Source: Micropruina glycogenica
GTDB taxonomy: Bacteria; Actinomycetota; Actinomycetes; Propionibacteriales; Propionibacteriaceae
Direction: 5' to 3'
DNA length: 64,000 nt
Assembly: GCF_900289045.1 (NCBI RefSeq)
Contig: NZ_LT985188.1
Location: 310,001-374,000 of the forward strand
Each line of letters starts with the position of its first letter. Positions within the stretch are counted from its first letter, which is position 1. Below, one piece after another: positions 47,801-57,619 of this stretch. The translations under genes and the position numbers were made by a program. The notes beneath the pieces were generated by a model. It was not told where the DNA came from. It saw only the letters and a list, made by a program, of their open reading frames with translations, and did not search any database.

Positions 47801-49306
47801 ATGACGTTCGGTTGGCTGACCCTCCTCGGCCTGTTGCCGTTGGTGGGTGCGCTCGTGCTCGCACTGCCGGTGCGTGGCGCGGCCCGGGCCATCGGCCTGG
47901 CCTTCTCGCTGGCGACGCTGGCGGTGGCCGTGCTGGTGACCGTGCAGTACGTGGGCGGCGCCGATCTGGCCGTGCGGCTGCCGTGGATTCCGGCGTTCGG
48001 GGCTTGGTGGGCCCTCGGTCTGGACGGCATGGGCCTGATCATGGTGCTGATGACCGTGGTGCTCACCCCCATCGTGCTGTGGGCCGAGTGGGGCGTGCGG
48101 GGCCACGGACGCTGGAACGCGCAGGGCTACTTCGCGATGGTGCTGGCCCTGGAGGGCACCGCGCTGCTGACCTTTCTGGCCGATGACGTGCTGCTGTTCT
48201 ACGTGTTCTTCGAGGCCACGCTGATACCGATGTACTTCCTCATCGGTGGCTTCGGCGGTGCGTTGCGCCGGGCGGCGGCGCTGAAGTTTCTGATGTTCAA
48301 CCTGGTGGGCGGGTTCATTCTGCTGGCTTCGGTGATCGGGCTCTTCGCGGTGTCGGCGGCGGGCGGCACGCCCAGCTACCTGCTCAGCGACCTGGCCGGG
48401 CAGCCGATGGCCACCAACACCGCCCGCTGGCTGATGGTCGGCTTCTTGATCGCCTTCGTCATCAAGGCACCCATGGTGCCGTTGCACACCTGGCTGCCGG
48501 CGGCGGCCGAGCAGGCCACGCCCGGCTCGTCCACGTTGATGGTCGGCGTGCTCGACAAGATCGCCACGTTCGCCATGATCAAGTTCTGCATCGGGCTGTT
48601 CCCCGAGGCGAGCGCCTGGGTGGCGCCGTTCATGATCGCTCTCGCGCTGATCTCGATCATCTACGGTGCGGCGGCCGCGATCGCCTCCACCAACCTGTTG
48701 CGGCTGGTCAGCTACACCTCGGTGAGCCACTTCGGCTTCATGGTGCTGGGCATCTACATCTTCACCTCGCAGTCGATCAACGGCACCGTCTTCTTCATGA
48801 TCAACCACGGCTTCTCGACCGCCGCGCTCTTCCTGGCCGTGGGCTTCCTGATCAAGCGCCGCGGCTCGGCCGACATCAGCGACTTCGGCGGCGTCGAGAA
48901 GGCCACCCCGGTGCTGGCCGGCGCGGTGCTGCTGTCGGTGCTGTCGGCGATCTCGCTGCCCGGCATGTCGACGTTCGTCAGTGAGTTTCTGGTCATCGCC
49001 GGCACCTGGACGCGCGAGCCCTGGGTGGCCGCAGTGGCCGCGCTGGGCATCATTCTGGCCGCCACCTACGGCCTGCGCCTGTATCAGCGCACCATGACCG
49101 GGCCGCTGCCCGATGAGGTCGCCCCGCACTTCACCCACGATCTGGACGCCCGCGAGAAGTCGGTGCTGATTCCGGTGATCGCGGTGATTCTGCTGTTCGG
49201 GTTCATGCCCGGGCCGATCATGCAGCTGGCCGAACCGACCGCGAAGGCGGCGATGCAACGCATGCAGCTCGACGATCCGGTCGCGCCCGCGAAGGGAGAG
49301 AAGTGA
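47801..49306 (+). CDS. nuoM: NADH dehydrogenase I subunit M
   Basis: A 501-aa antiporter-like proton-pumping subunit of 14 helices. Markers are FYVFFEATLIPMYFLIG, PMVPLHTWLPAAAEQATPGSS and SYTSVSHFGFMVLGIY. GGGAGGAGATGAG precedes its ATG; the stop abuts the start of nuoN. Confidence 0.96.
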   Translation: MTFGWLTLLGLLPLVGALVLALPVRGAARAIGLAFSLATLAVAVLVTVQYVGGADLAVRLPWIPAFGAWWALGLDGMGLIMVLMTVVLTPIVLWAEWGVRGHGRWNAQGYFAMVLALEGTALLTFLADDVLLFYVFFEATLIPMYFLIGGFGGALRRAAALKFLMFNLVGGFILLASVIGLFAVSAAGGTPSYLLSDLAGQPMATNTARWLMVGFLIAFVIKAPMVPLHTWLPAAAEQATPGSSTLMVGVLDKIATFAMIKFCIGLFPEASAWVAPFMIALALISIIYGAAAAIASTNLLRLVSYTSVSHFGFMVLGIYIFTSQSINGTVFFMINHGFSTAALFLAVGFLIKRRGSADISDFGGVEKATPVLAGAVLLSVLSAISLPGMSTFVSEFLVIAGTWTREPWVAAVAALGIILAATYGLRLYQRTMTGPLPDEVAPHFTHDLDAREKSVLIPVIAVILLFGFMPGPIMQLAEPTAKAAMQRMQLDDPVAPAKGEK

Positions 49307-50856
49307 TGACGACCGTGGTGTTCGAATGGCGCGCGCTCGCACCGGTGCTGCTGGTGCTGATCGCTGCCGTGCTCGGCATTCTGGTCGAGGCGGTCGTGCC
49401 GGTGGTGCACCGGTTCTTCGCCCAGGTGTTTCTGGTCGTGGCCAGCATCGTCGCTTCGGCGGCGATGCTGGTGGCCAACTGGCGCGCCGGCATCGGCGGG
49501 CCGGTGGCGATGGGCTCGATGATGCTCGACCGGCCCACCTACTTCATGTGGGGCGCACTGCTGGTGTTCGGGCTGCTGGCCATTCTGGTGTTCGCCGAAC
49601 GTGAGGTGAACGGGGGCGTCAGCACGTTCGCCGCGTCGGCCGCCACGGTGCCGGGCAGCCGGGCCGAGGCCGAGGCGTCCGCCGCCCGGTTGGAGCACAC
49701 CGAGGTGTTTCCGCTGGCGCTGTTCGCGCTCGGCGGCATGATGGTGTTTCCGGCGGCGTCCGATCTGATCACCATGTTCGTGGCGCTCGAGGTGTTCTCG
49801 CTGCCGCTGTACCTGATGTGCGGCATGGCCCGGCGGCGGCGGTTGCTGTCGCAAGAGGCGGCCCTGAAGTACTTCCTGCTCGGCGCGTTCAGCTCGGCGT
49901 TCTTCCTCTTCGGCGTCGCCCTGCTGTACGGCTACGCCGGCTCGTTCGACTTCTCGGCGATCGCCGCCGCGGTGCAGAACCCGACCATGGGCTCTGGCAT
50001 TCTGATCGCCGGTATGGCGCTGCTGGGCGTCGGCCTGCTGTTCAAGGTGGGCGTGGTGCCGTTCCAGAGCTGGGTGCCCGATGTGTACATGGGCGCACCC
50101 ACCCCGGTGACCGGGTTCATGGCGATCTGCACCAAGCTGGCCGCCGTCGGCGCCACCCTGCGCGTGTTCTACGTGGCCCTGGGCGGCGAGCGCTGGACCT
50201 GGCAGCCGCTGCTGGCGGTGCTGGTGGTGGCCACCATGGTGGTCGGTGCGGTGTGGGGTCTGACCCAGACCGACATCAAGCGCACCCTGGCCTACAGCTC
50301 GATTGCGCACGCCGGGTTCATCATGACCGCGGTGGTGGGCGCCACCGCCGGTACTGCCACCAGCCCCCTCGACAGCCTGTCGTCGGCGCTGTTCTACCTG
50401 GTCGTCTACGGCCTGGCCAGCATCGGCGCGTTCGCGGTGATCACCCTGGTGCGCAACAACAGCGGCGAGGCCAACGCGATCGCGAGCTGGTCTGGGCTGG
50501 GCCGCACCAGCCCGCTGCTGGCCGGCATCTTCGCGCTGTTCATGCTCAGCTTCACCGGCATTCCGCTCACTGCCGGCTTCATCGGCAAGTGGGCGGTGTT
50601 CGCCGCGGCCTGGCGCGGCGGCTACGACTGGCTGGTGATCGTGGCGGTACTGCTCAGCCTGGTGGCTGCGGTGTTCTACCTGCGCATCGTCGTGGTGATG
50701 TTCTTCGGTGAACCCGCCGACGGCGTCGTGGTGGGTAAGGCGAGTGCCTTCACCTGGCTGCCGATCGCCGTCTCGGCCCTCGGCGTGGCGGTGCTGGGGG
50801 TCTTTCCCGGCCCGGTGCTTGCCCTGGCGACGGCTGCAGGCACGTTCATTCGGTGA
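49306..50856 (+). CDS. nuoN: NADH dehydrogenase I subunit N
   Basis: A 516-aa antiporter-like subunit completing complex I. Markers are FVALEVFSLPLYLMCGMARR, PFQSWVPDVYMGAPTPVTGF and AYSSIAHAGFIMTAVVG. The ATG at 49306 sits 7 bp after GGGAG; a GTG at 49303 overlapping the nuoM stop is an equally possible start. The polyprenyl synthase gene follows after 40 bp. Confidence 0.95.
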   Translation: MTTVVFEWRALAPVLLVLIAAVLGILVEAVVPVVHRFFAQVFLVVASIVASAAMLVANWRAGIGGPVAMGSMMLDRPTYFMWGALLVFGLLAILVFAEREVNGGVSTFAASAATVPGSRAEAEASAARLEHTEVFPLALFALGGMMVFPAASDLITMFVALEVFSLPLYLMCGMARRRRLLSQEAALKYFLLGAFSSAFFLFGVALLYGYAGSFDFSAIAAAVQNPTMGSGILIAGMALLGVGLLFKVGVVPFQSWVPDVYMGAPTPVTGFMAICTKLAAVGATLRVFYVALGGERWTWQPLLAVLVVATMVVGAVWGLTQTDIKRTLAYSSIAHAGFIMTAVVGATAGTATSPLDSLSSALFYLVVYGLASIGAFAVITLVRNNSGEANAIASWSGLGRTSPLLAGIFALFMLSFTGIPLTAGFIGKWAVFAAAWRGGYDWLVIVAVLLSLVAAVFYLRIVVVMFFGEPADGVVVGKASAFTWLPIAVSALGVAVLGVFPGPVLALATAAGTFIR

Positions 50857-50896
50857 GGCTAAGCTGGGCCAAGCCCCGCCTGTGACAAGGAGAAGC

Positions 50897-51877
50897 GTGA
50901 CCCTCGAGATCGGTGTCGATGAGACGTTCGCCGAGTCCGTCGCCGACCGGTTGCGCAGCATCGAAGATCGGCTGGGTGACGCGGCGTTCGGGCACACTCC
51001 GTTCGTCACCGAGGCGGCCTCCCACATCATCAACGCCGGCGGCAAGCGGTTCCGGCCGCTGCTGGTGGTACTGGCGTCGCGGCTGTACCCGGGCGCAGAC
51101 GACGATGCGGCCGAGCGGGCGGCGCTGGTGGTCGAGCTCACCCACGTGGCCAGCCTGTACCACGACGACGTCATGGACGAGGCCGATCTGCGCCGCGGTG
51201 CCGAGAGCGCCAACCATCGCTGGAGCAACTCGGTGGCGATCATGGTGGGCGACTTCCTTTTCGCCAAGGCGTCGTCGATCGTGGCCACCCTCGGTGTCGA
51301 CTACGTGGCGCTGCAGGCCGACACGTTCGCCCGGCTGGTCGAAGGGCAGATTTCCGAGACCCGTGGCGCCCAGGGCGACGACGACCCGGTGGCGCACTAC
51401 CTGCGCGTGCTGGCCGACAAGACTGGGTCGCTGATCGCGACGTCCGCGGTGTTCGGCGGCATGGTCTGCGGCGCTCCGCCCGAGGTGCTGCGCGCCCTGG
51501 CGGCTTTTGGCGAAGAGCTCGGCGTGGTGTTTCAACTGAGCGACGACATCATCGACATCGACAGCGACTCGACGGGCAAGACGCCCGGCACCGACCTGCG
51601 CGAGGGTGTGCCCACCCTGCCGACCATGCTGGTCAAGGCCGGCCGCGAGCCCGCGGACGACCGGCTGCGGCACCTGCTCGCCGGCACCATCGACGACCCC
51701 GACGACCTGGCCGAGGCCCTGGCCCTGATGCGGGCGCACCCGGCCATGGCGGCTGCCCGCGCCGAGGTCGAAAGGCGTGCACAGGTGGCCAAGCAGCACC
51801 TGGCCGTGCTGCCCGAGGGCCATGCCCGCGACGCCCTTCACGAGCTCTGTGACCAGATCGTGGCCCGCTCCGCGTGA
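50897..51877 (+). CDS. Polyprenyl diphosphate synthase (menaquinone tail)
   Basis: A 326-aa trans-prenyltransferase with the two Asp-rich motifs LYHDDVMDEADLRRG and QLSDDIIDIDSD, and GGKRFRPLLVVLA near the start. It elongates FPP or GGPP with IPP; chain length cannot be read reliably. Placement after nuoN in a region full of men genes points to the menaquinone tail donated to MenA. GTG at 50897 has AAGGAGAA upstream. Confidence 0.9.
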   Translation: MTLEIGVDETFAESVADRLRSIEDRLGDAAFGHTPFVTEAASHIINAGGKRFRPLLVVLASRLYPGADDDAAERAALVVELTHVASLYHDDVMDEADLRRGAESANHRWSNSVAIMVGDFLFAKASSIVATLGVDYVALQADTFARLVEGQISETRGAQGDDDPVAHYLRVLADKTGSLIATSAVFGGMVCGAPPEVLRALAAFGEELGVVFQLSDDIIDIDSDSTGKTPGTDLREGVPTLPTMLVKAGREPADDRLRHLLAGTIDDPDDLAEALALMRAHPAMAAARAEVERRAQVAKQHLAVLPEGHARDALHELCDQIVARSA

Positions 51878-51906
51878 TCGTCCAGCTTGGGCAAAGATTC
51901 TTGCCA

Positions 51907-51922
51907 CTGCCGCAAGCGGCAG
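51907..51922. terminator. Short GC hairpin upstream of ndh
   Basis: CTGCCGC and GCGGCAG form a perfect 7-bp inverted repeat with only AA between, in the 91-bp gap between the polyprenyl synthase stop and the ndh start. No T run follows. It may end the nuo transcript or be an operator for ndh; the evidence is weak. Confidence 0.25.
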
Positions 51923-51968
51923 GCAGACTCATGCACGCAAGCCGTCCGGCCTCACACCTGGAGTAGCC

Positions 51969-53327
51969 ATGCCTCGTCCCCACGTAGTCATCATCGGCTC
52001 CGGCTTCGGCGGTCTGTTCTCGGCGCGTGCGCTGGCCAAGGCCGACGTCGACATCACCATCATCAGCAACACCACCGCGCACCTGTTTCAGCCGCTGCTG
52101 TACCAGGTGGCCACGGGCATTCTGTCCAGCGGTGAGATCGCACCCGCCACCCGCGACATTCTGGCCAAGCAGAAGAACGTCAAGGTGCTGCTGGGTGAGG
52201 TGAGCCGCATCAACGTGAAGTCGAAGATCGTCGTCGCCGAGAAACTCAGCAAGCAGATCGTGCTGCGCTACGACTACCTGATCGTGGCTGCCGGCGCCGG
52301 GCAGTCGTACTTCGGCAACGACCACTTCGCCACGTTCGCGCCGGGCATGAAGAGCATCGACGACGCACTCGAGTTGCGCGCCCGCATCTTCGGTGCGCTC
52401 GAGATGGCCGAGCTCAGCCAGGACGCCGCCGAGCGCCGGTCGCTGATGACGTTCGTGGTGGTGGGCGCCGGCCCGACCGGTGTCGAACTGGCCGGTCAGA
52501 TCGTCGAACTCACCCACAAGACGTTGTCGCAGAGCTTTCGAAACATCGATACCAAGCAGTGCCGGGTGCTGCTGCTTGACGCGGCGCCGGTGGTGCTGCC
52601 GCCGTTCGGTGAGAAGCTGTCGGCGGCCGCCGCCAAAGAGTTGCAGCGCATCGGCGTCGAGATCAAGCTCAACGCCATGGTGACCAATCTGGACGCCACC
52701 GGACTCGACCTGAAGCACAAGGACGGCAGCACCGAGCGGGTCGACGCCATCTGCAAGGTGTGGGCGGCAGGTGTGCAGGCCAGCCCGTTGGGTAAGACCC
52801 TCGCCGACCAGTCGGGCGTCGAGGTCGACCGAGCCGGCCGGGTGCCCGTGCAGCCCGACCTGACCCTGCCGGGCAACCCGAACGTGTTCGTGATCGGCGA
52901 CATGATGAGCCTCGACCGGCTGCCGGGCGTGGCGCAGGTCGCCATTCAGGGCGCCAAGTACGCCGCCAAGACCATCATCGCCGACATCAACGGCCAGCCC
53001 CGGCCCGAAAAGTTCAAGTACTTCGACAAGGGTTCGATGGCTGTGATCAGCCGGTTCGGCGCGGTGGCCAAGATCAACGAAAAGCTGCAGTTCAGCGGCT
53101 TCTTTGCGTGGGTGGCCTGGCTCGGTCTGCACCTGATCTACGTGGTCGGCTTCAAGAACCGCATCACCACTCTGTTGCACTGGACCATCACGTTCCTCGG
53201 TAGCGGACGCTCCGAACGCGTCACCACCGAGCAGCAACTGGTCGGACGCCTGGCGGTCAAGCAGTTGGGCCCGGCCTTCGAGCCCACCATCTCAGGCATT
53301 CTCGACCCGAAGAAGATCGGGCACTAG
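51969..53327 (+). CDS. ndh: Type II NADH dehydrogenase
   Basis: A 452-aa non-pumping NADH:menaquinone oxidoreductase bound to the inner membrane surface. Two dinucleotide folds are seen: FAD (VVIIGSGFGGLFSARAL) and NADH (FVVVGAGPTGVELAGQI), with VFVIGDMMSLDRLPG as the second FAD motif and a hydrophobic C-terminal stretch (FFAWVAWLGLHLIYVVGF) for membrane attachment. ATG at 51969 follows GGAGTAG. It gives an alternative, energy-independent entry to the same quinone pool as complex I next door. Confidence 0.93.
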   Translation: MPRPHVVIIGSGFGGLFSARALAKADVDITIISNTTAHLFQPLLYQVATGILSSGEIAPATRDILAKQKNVKVLLGEVSRINVKSKIVVAEKLSKQIVLRYDYLIVAAGAGQSYFGNDHFATFAPGMKSIDDALELRARIFGALEMAELSQDAAERRSLMTFVVVGAGPTGVELAGQIVELTHKTLSQSFRNIDTKQCRVLLLDAAPVVLPPFGEKLSAAAAKELQRIGVEIKLNAMVTNLDATGLDLKHKDGSTERVDAICKVWAAGVQASPLGKTLADQSGVEVDRAGRVPVQPDLTLPGNPNVFVIGDMMSLDRLPGVAQVAIQGAKYAAKTIIADINGQPRPEKFKYFDKGSMAVISRFGAVAKINEKLQFSGFFAWVAWLGLHLIYVVGFKNRITTLLHWTITFLGSGRSERVTTEQQLVGRLAVKQLGPAFEPTISGILDPKKIGH

Positions 53328-53339
53328 CGAACGAGCGTT

Positions 53340-53478
53340 CGTCATTCCGAACTTGTTGGTTGAGCTTGTCGAAACCCCCTAGCTGCAACGGGTCTCGACA
53401 AGCTCCACCATCGAAATCTGCGCCTCCCCAGCGAACGACGGTCGTCATCCCGGCGAACGCCGGGATCTCTGCTTCGCC
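53340..53478. repeat. Mixed REP-like repeats between ndh and amidase
   Basis: The gap contains TTGGTTGAGCTTGTCGAAAC, GGTCTCGACAAGCTCCACCA (an uninterrupted IS110-target-like repeat, inverted relative to the first) and the palindrome CATCCCGGCGAACGCCGGGA. Together they fill most of the 216 bp. No gene was seen. Confidence 0.8.
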
Positions 53479-53543
53479 CACGATCGCCGCTGCGGGGGTT
53501 AGTCCGGCCGCGGCGGTGATGGGTCTCTGTCAGACTTGCTCGC

Positions 53544-54965
53544 GTGCGTGCCGATGAGTACACCGGGCTGAGCGCGCTGCAGACCGCTGCGGCGGTCAAC
53601 AGCCGCGAGTTGTCAGCGGTCGAAGTCGCCGAGGTGGCCCTTGCTGTCGCCGAACAGCGTGACCAGTACGGAGCCTTCACCTGCCTCGCGCCCGAACGGG
53701 CCATGGCGGACGCAAGGCGCACCGACCAGCGGGTCGCGGCCGGAGAGCGGCTGCCGTTGGCCGGCGTACCCAACCCGATCAAAGACCTGAACCCGGTCGA
53801 GGGTCTGCCCTGGCAGGCCGGCTCGTCCGCCATGCGGGGCGTGGTCGGCCCGGCGGACGACCCGATCGTGGGGTGGTTCGCCGAGGCCGGCACCACCATG
53901 CTGGGCAAAACCGCGACGCCCGAGTTCGGGTTGCCCTGCTACACCGAGCCCGACGGACGTCCGCCCACCGTCACGCCGTGGGACGTGACTCGTTCGGCGG
54001 GCGGCTCCAGTGGGGGAGCAGCGGCCGCCGTCGCCGCGGGCATCGCGCCCATCGCGCACGCCTCGGACGGCGGTGGCTCGATTCGCATTCCGGCCTCGGC
54101 CTGCGGCTTGGTGGGGCTCAAGGTCAGCCGCGGGCTGATCTCGCCCGGGGCGCGTCCGCCGGGGCCGGGGTTGGGCACCGAGGGGGTGGTGAGCCGCACC
54201 GTGCGCGACACGGCGCTCGCGCTCGACGTGCTGGCGGGTGCTCGGCCGGGCGACACCTACTGGGCGCCTCTCGCGCCGGGCGGTTACCTGGCGGCCTGCG
54301 AGCGGGCCCCCGAACGGCTACGGGTCGGATTGCTCACCACTCCGGTGATCGCGGCCGACGCCGAGGTGCACGCCGCCTGTCTGGACGCGGCCGCCCGCGC
54401 CGCCCTGTTGCTCGAGGGGCTGGGACACGAGGTCAGCGAGGCCCCGGTGGCGTTCGCCGCCGAACGCTGGGAGGCGTTCCGTTCGGTGTGGGCGGTGGGG
54501 GCGCTCGGCATTCCGCTGCCCGCCGAGGCCGAACCGGCGCTGACGCCCCTGACCCGCTGGCTGCGTGAGCGCGGGCGCAGCGCCACGGGGTTGGAGTACG
54601 CGGGTGCGATGGCGGCGATCCAGGTGCTCACCCGCGAGGTGGCGCAGACCTGGGCGGACTTCGACGTGATCGTGTCACCCACGCTGGCGCAGCCGCCGGC
54701 GCCCGTCGGCAGCCTGCGTGATGACGCCGACCCGTCCGCCGACTTCGAGGCACAGATGCGCTTCACGCCGTGGACCTCGGTGTTCAACCTGACCGGACGC
54801 CCCGCGATCAGCCTGCCGCTGCACAACGCCCGAATCGACGGGGCAGACTCGCCCGTGCTGCCGATCGGTGTGATGCTGGGCGCTCCGTTCGGCGCTGACG
54901 ACGTGTTGCTGGGCCTGTCCGCGGCCTTGGAATTGGTTGCGCCCTGGGAGCGTCCTGGTCGGTAA
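53544..54965 (+). CDS. Amidase-signature family amidase
   Basis: A 473-aa serine amidase. The catalytic triad sits in PNPIKDLN (Lys), [17 protein letters not shown] (Ser) and [12 protein letters not shown] (nucleophile Ser). No Cys pairs or other features of GatA are present and no gatB/gatC is nearby, so this is a metabolic amidase (aliphatic, aryl or peptide amide) rather than the tRNA amidotransferase. GTG at 53544 is the likely start though its ribosome site is poor. It converges on pdxR across an inverted repeat array. Confidence 0.88.
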   Translation: MRADEYTGLSALQTAAAVNSRELSAVEVAEVALAVAEQRDQYGAFTCLAPERAMADARRTDQRVAAGERLPLAGVPNPIKDLNPVEGLPWQAGSSAMRGVVGPADDPIVGWFAEAGTTMLGKTATPEFGLPCYTEPDGRPPTVTPWDVTRSAGGSSGGAAAAVAAGIAPIAHASDGGGSIRIPASACGLVGLKVSRGLISPGARPPGPGLGTEGVVSRTVRDTALALDVLAGARPGDTYWAPLAPGGYLAACERAPERLRVGLLTTPVIAADAEVHAACLDAAARAALLLEGLGHEVSEAPVAFAAERWEAFRSVWAVGALGIPLPAEAEPALTPLTRWLRERGRSATGLEYAGAMAAIQVLTREVAQTWADFDVIVSPTLAQPPAPVGSLRDDADPSADFEAQMRFTPWTSVFNLTGRPAISLPLHNARIDGADSPVLPIGVMLGAPFGADDVLLGLSAALELVAPWERPGR

Positions 54966-54966
54966 T

Positions 54967-55240
54967 GGGGACGGTTCCGATTACCCACCAGACGGCCGGG
55001 TGAACGGTATTGGGGACGGTTCCGATTACCCACCAGACGGCCGGGTGAACGGTATTGGGGACGGATCTCCCCCTACGCGGCGGACTCTCAAAGGGTTTCG
55101 GCACTTCGGTGAACGGTAATCGGAACCGTCCCCAATACCCGCCAGGAGGCTTCGGTGAACGGTAATCGGAACCGTCCCCAATACCCGCCAGGAGGCTTCG
55201 GTGAACGGTAATCGGAACCGTCCCCAATACCCGCCAGGAC
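54967..55240. repeat. Second inverted array of GGGGACGGTT units between convergent amidase and pdxR
   Basis: Three direct copies of a 45-bp unit with GGGGACGGTTCCGATTACCC start at 54967, 55012 and 55057 (the third breaks off after GGGGACGG). After a core of about 50 bp come three inverted 46-bp units with GGTAATCGGAACCGTCCCCA (CCGTCCCC at 55126, 55172 and 55218). The halves can pair over more than 20 bp per unit. As in the array at 2231, it fills the gap between a plus-strand enzyme gene and a minus-strand regulator gene, ending two bases before the regulator stop. The repeat period is double, but the GGGGACGGTT core is the same. Confidence 0.9.
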
Positions 55241-55242
55241 GG

Positions 55243-56640
55243 TCAGGCGTCGATCGCGGCGACCAGCACCGCCAGGGCCTGGACGAGTTCGGGCTCACTC
55301 ACGCCGCCGAAGCCGAACACCACGCCCGAACGATCGTCACGCTCGCCCGACCAGTGTGCCGACAGGCGTCCTGCCAGCACACCGGCGGCTCGCGCGCGGG
55401 CCAACACCTCGGACTCGTCGCGCACGGTTTCGATCACCACGTGCAGACCGCCGTCCATCGGGTAGACGCGACCGCCCTGCAGCCCCGAGAGCGCCTCGGT
55501 GACCAGCTCGCGCCGCCGGCGGTACAGCTGCCGTATGCGCTGCACGTGCCGGCGCAGTTCGCCCGAGGTCAGGTAGTGCGCGAACGCGCGCTGAGTGAGC
55601 TGGGCGACCGGCTGCCCGAGGTCGGCACGCGACGCCAGCACGTCGGGCAGCAACCGCGACGGCGCCAGCAGGTACCCCACGCCCAGGCCGGGGCCGACGG
55701 TCTTGGCGAACGTGCCCAGGGTGACCACGCGTCCCTCGTCGGGGTCGTCGAGGGCCGCCAGCGCGGGCAGTGGGCGCGAGGTGTATCGCAACTCGGCGTC
55801 GTAGTCGTCTTCGACGATCACCACGTCATGTCTCGCGGCCCAGGCCAGCAACTGCTGCCGCCGGGCCACCGGCATCGAACCACCCAGCGGGTACTGATGG
55901 CTGGGCGTGACGATCAGCACCCGCGGCGCGTTGCGCTCGGGCAGGGCGTCGGTCACCAGTCCCTCTGCGTCGGCCGCGAGCGGCGTGGTGGCGAGCCCGA
56001 GCCGCCCGGGCACCCGGCGCAGCGACGGATACCCGGGCTCTTCGACCCCCACCGGCCCGGGCAGCCCCAGGGCGTGCAGCAGCACGGTCAGGCCCTCGCG
56101 GGCACCCGCGGTGACCACCACCTGCTCGGCGGGCCGATGGACGCCCCGCATGCGCCGTAGATGGTCTGCCAGCGACGTCCGTAACCCGGCGTCCCCGGCA
56201 GGGGCCGGGTCGGTGCCGAACGGGTCGTTGGCGGCGGCGCGCCAGGCTGTTCGCCACCCGGAGGTCGCGACGTCGGCCGTCCACGGACGGCCGGGTCGCA
56301 GGTCGATCAGTGGGCGCCCCTGAACTGGCGGAGGGGGCTCGGGGCCGGAGCGTCCAGGGTGCGGGTGCAGGGCGCGTAGCCGCGGGTTCACCACCGTGGC
56401 AGACCCGGGGCGAGCGGTCAGAAAACCCTCGGCCGTGAGCTGCTCGTAGGCCGCCACCACCGTGCCACGCGACACCGACGCCGCCCGGGCCAACGAACGG
56501 GTCGACGGCACCGGATCCCCAGGCGGTACCCAGCCGTCGAGCACCAGGCCGCGCAGGGCGTCCGCCAGTTGCACCGGCAGCGGTCGCCCGTCGTCGCGCG
56601 CGAGCGTCACCGGCAGGGTGACCTCGGCCGTGGTGCGCAT
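55243..56640 (-). CDS. pdxR: MocR/PdxR-type regulator of pyridoxal phosphate synthesis
   Basis: A 465-aa GntR-MocR protein. The N-terminal winged helix ([40 protein letters not shown]) is joined to an aminotransferase-fold domain ([31 protein letters not shown], and the PLP-binding Lys in [18 protein letters not shown]). Such regulators sense PLP and control pdxST; here the gene is divergent from pdxS with 67 bp between starts. ATG at 56640. Confidence 0.92.
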   Translation of the reverse strand: MRTTAEVTLPVTLARDDGRPLPVQLADALRGLVLDGWVPPGDPVPSTRSLARAASVSRGTVVAAYEQLTAEGFLTARPGSATVVNPRLRALHPHPGRSGPEPPPPVQGRPLIDLRPGRPWTADVATSGWRTAWRAAANDPFGTDPAPAGDAGLRTSLADHLRRMRGVHRPAEQVVVTAGAREGLTVLLHALGLPGPVGVEEPGYPSLRRVPGRLGLATTPLAADAEGLVTDALPERNAPRVLIVTPSHQYPLGGSMPVARRQQLLAWAARHDVVIVEDDYDAELRYTSRPLPALAALDDPDEGRVVTLGTFAKTVGPGLGVGYLLAPSRLLPDVLASRADLGQPVAQLTQRAFAHYLTSGELRRHVQRIRQLYRRRRELVTEALSGLQGGRVYPMDGGLHVVIETVRDESEVLARARAAGVLAGRLSAHWSGERDDRSGVVFGFGGVSEPELVQALAVLVAAIDA

Positions 56641-56663
56641 ACTGGATCATTGCAGATCGTCGA

Positions 56664-56688
56664 AACTGGCGCTTGGCTCAGACCAGTT
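56664..56688. promoter_or_regulatory. Candidate PdxR operator in pdxR-pdxS gap
   Basis: AACTGG (56664-56669) and CCAGTT (56683-56688) form an inverted repeat, and another ACTGG lies at 56641-56645. MocR regulators commonly use a direct plus an inverted half-site, so this arrangement is suggestive. It is the only dyad seen in the 67-bp shared promoter region. Confidence 0.4.
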
Positions 56689-56707
56689 CGGCCGCAAGGC
56701 TTGGCGC

Positions 56708-57619
56708 ATGACACTTGTGAACGACGCGCCCCGCACGGGCACCGACCTGGTCAAGAGCGGCCTCGCCGACATGCTGAAGGGCGGCGTGATCATGGACGTG
56801 GTCACCCCCGAGCAGGCCCGAATCGCCGAAGATGCCGGCGCCGTGGCCGTGATGGCGCTCGAGCGGGTGCCCGCCGACATTCGCGCCCAGGGCGGCGTGG
56901 CGCGCATGAGCGACCCCGACCTGATCAGCGGAATCATCGACGCGGTCACCATTCCGGTGATGGCCAAGGCCCGCATCGGCCACTTCGTCGAGGCCCAGGT
57001 GCTGCAACAGCTCGGCGTCGACTACATCGACGAGTCCGAGGTGCTCTCGCCCGCCGACTACGCCCATCACATCGACAAGCGCGGCTTCACGGTGCCGTTC
57101 GTGTGCGGTGCCACCAACCTCGGCGAGGCGCTGCGCCGCATCACCGAGGGTGCGGCCATGATCCGATCCAAGGGCGAGGCCGGCACTGGCGACGTGTCCG
57201 AAGCCACCCGCCACCTGAGGACGATCCGCGGCGAGATCGCCGGCCTGAGCGCCACCTGGCGCAGCAACCCCGACGAGCTCTACGTGGCGGCCAAGAACCT
57301 GCAGGCGCCCTACGAGCTCGTGCGTCACGTGGCCGAGGCCGGAAAGCTGCCCGTGGTGCTGTTCGTGGCCGGCGGGGTCGCCACCCCGGCTGATGCGGCC
57401 ATGATGATGCAGTTGGGCGCCGACGGCGTGTTCGTGGGCTCGGGCATCTTCAAGTCGGGCGACCCGGCCAAGCGGGCCGCGGCGATCGTCGCCGCGACCG
57501 CCGGCTACGACGACCCCGAACTGATCGCCCGGGTGTCGCGCGGCCTGGGCGAGGCCATGGTCGGCATCAACGTGGCCGACGTGCCCGCGCCGCACCGGCT
57601 CGCCGAACGCGGCTGGTGA
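56708..57619 (+). CDS. pdxS: Pyridoxal 5'-phosphate synthase subunit PdxS
   Basis: The 303-aa TIM-barrel synthase that makes PLP from ribose 5-phosphate, glyceraldehyde 3-phosphate and ammonia supplied by PdxT. Signatures are [38 protein letters not shown]-like (here [11 protein letters not shown], active-site Lys), [13 protein letters not shown] and RSKGEAGTG (second Lys). ATG at 56708; the stop overlaps the pdxT start. Confidence 0.97.
   Translation: MTLVNDAPRTGTDLVKSGLADMLKGGVIMDVVTPEQARIAEDAGAVAVMALERVPADIRAQGGVARMSDPDLISGIIDAVTIPVMAKARIGHFVEAQVLQQLGVDYIDESEVLSPADYAHHIDKRGFTVPFVCGATNLGEALRRITEGAAMIRSKGEAGTGDVSEATRHLRTIRGEIAGLSATWRSNPDELYVAAKNLQAPYELVRHVAEAGKLPVVLFVAGGVATPADAAMMMQLGADGVFVGSGIFKSGDPAKRAAAIVAATAGYDDPELIARVSRGLGEAMVGINVADVPAPHRLAERGW

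Noticed and set aside
53544-54965. GatA subunit of the tRNA amidotransferase
   Set aside because: No gatB or gatC nearby, and the sequence context is that of a stand-alone amidase.
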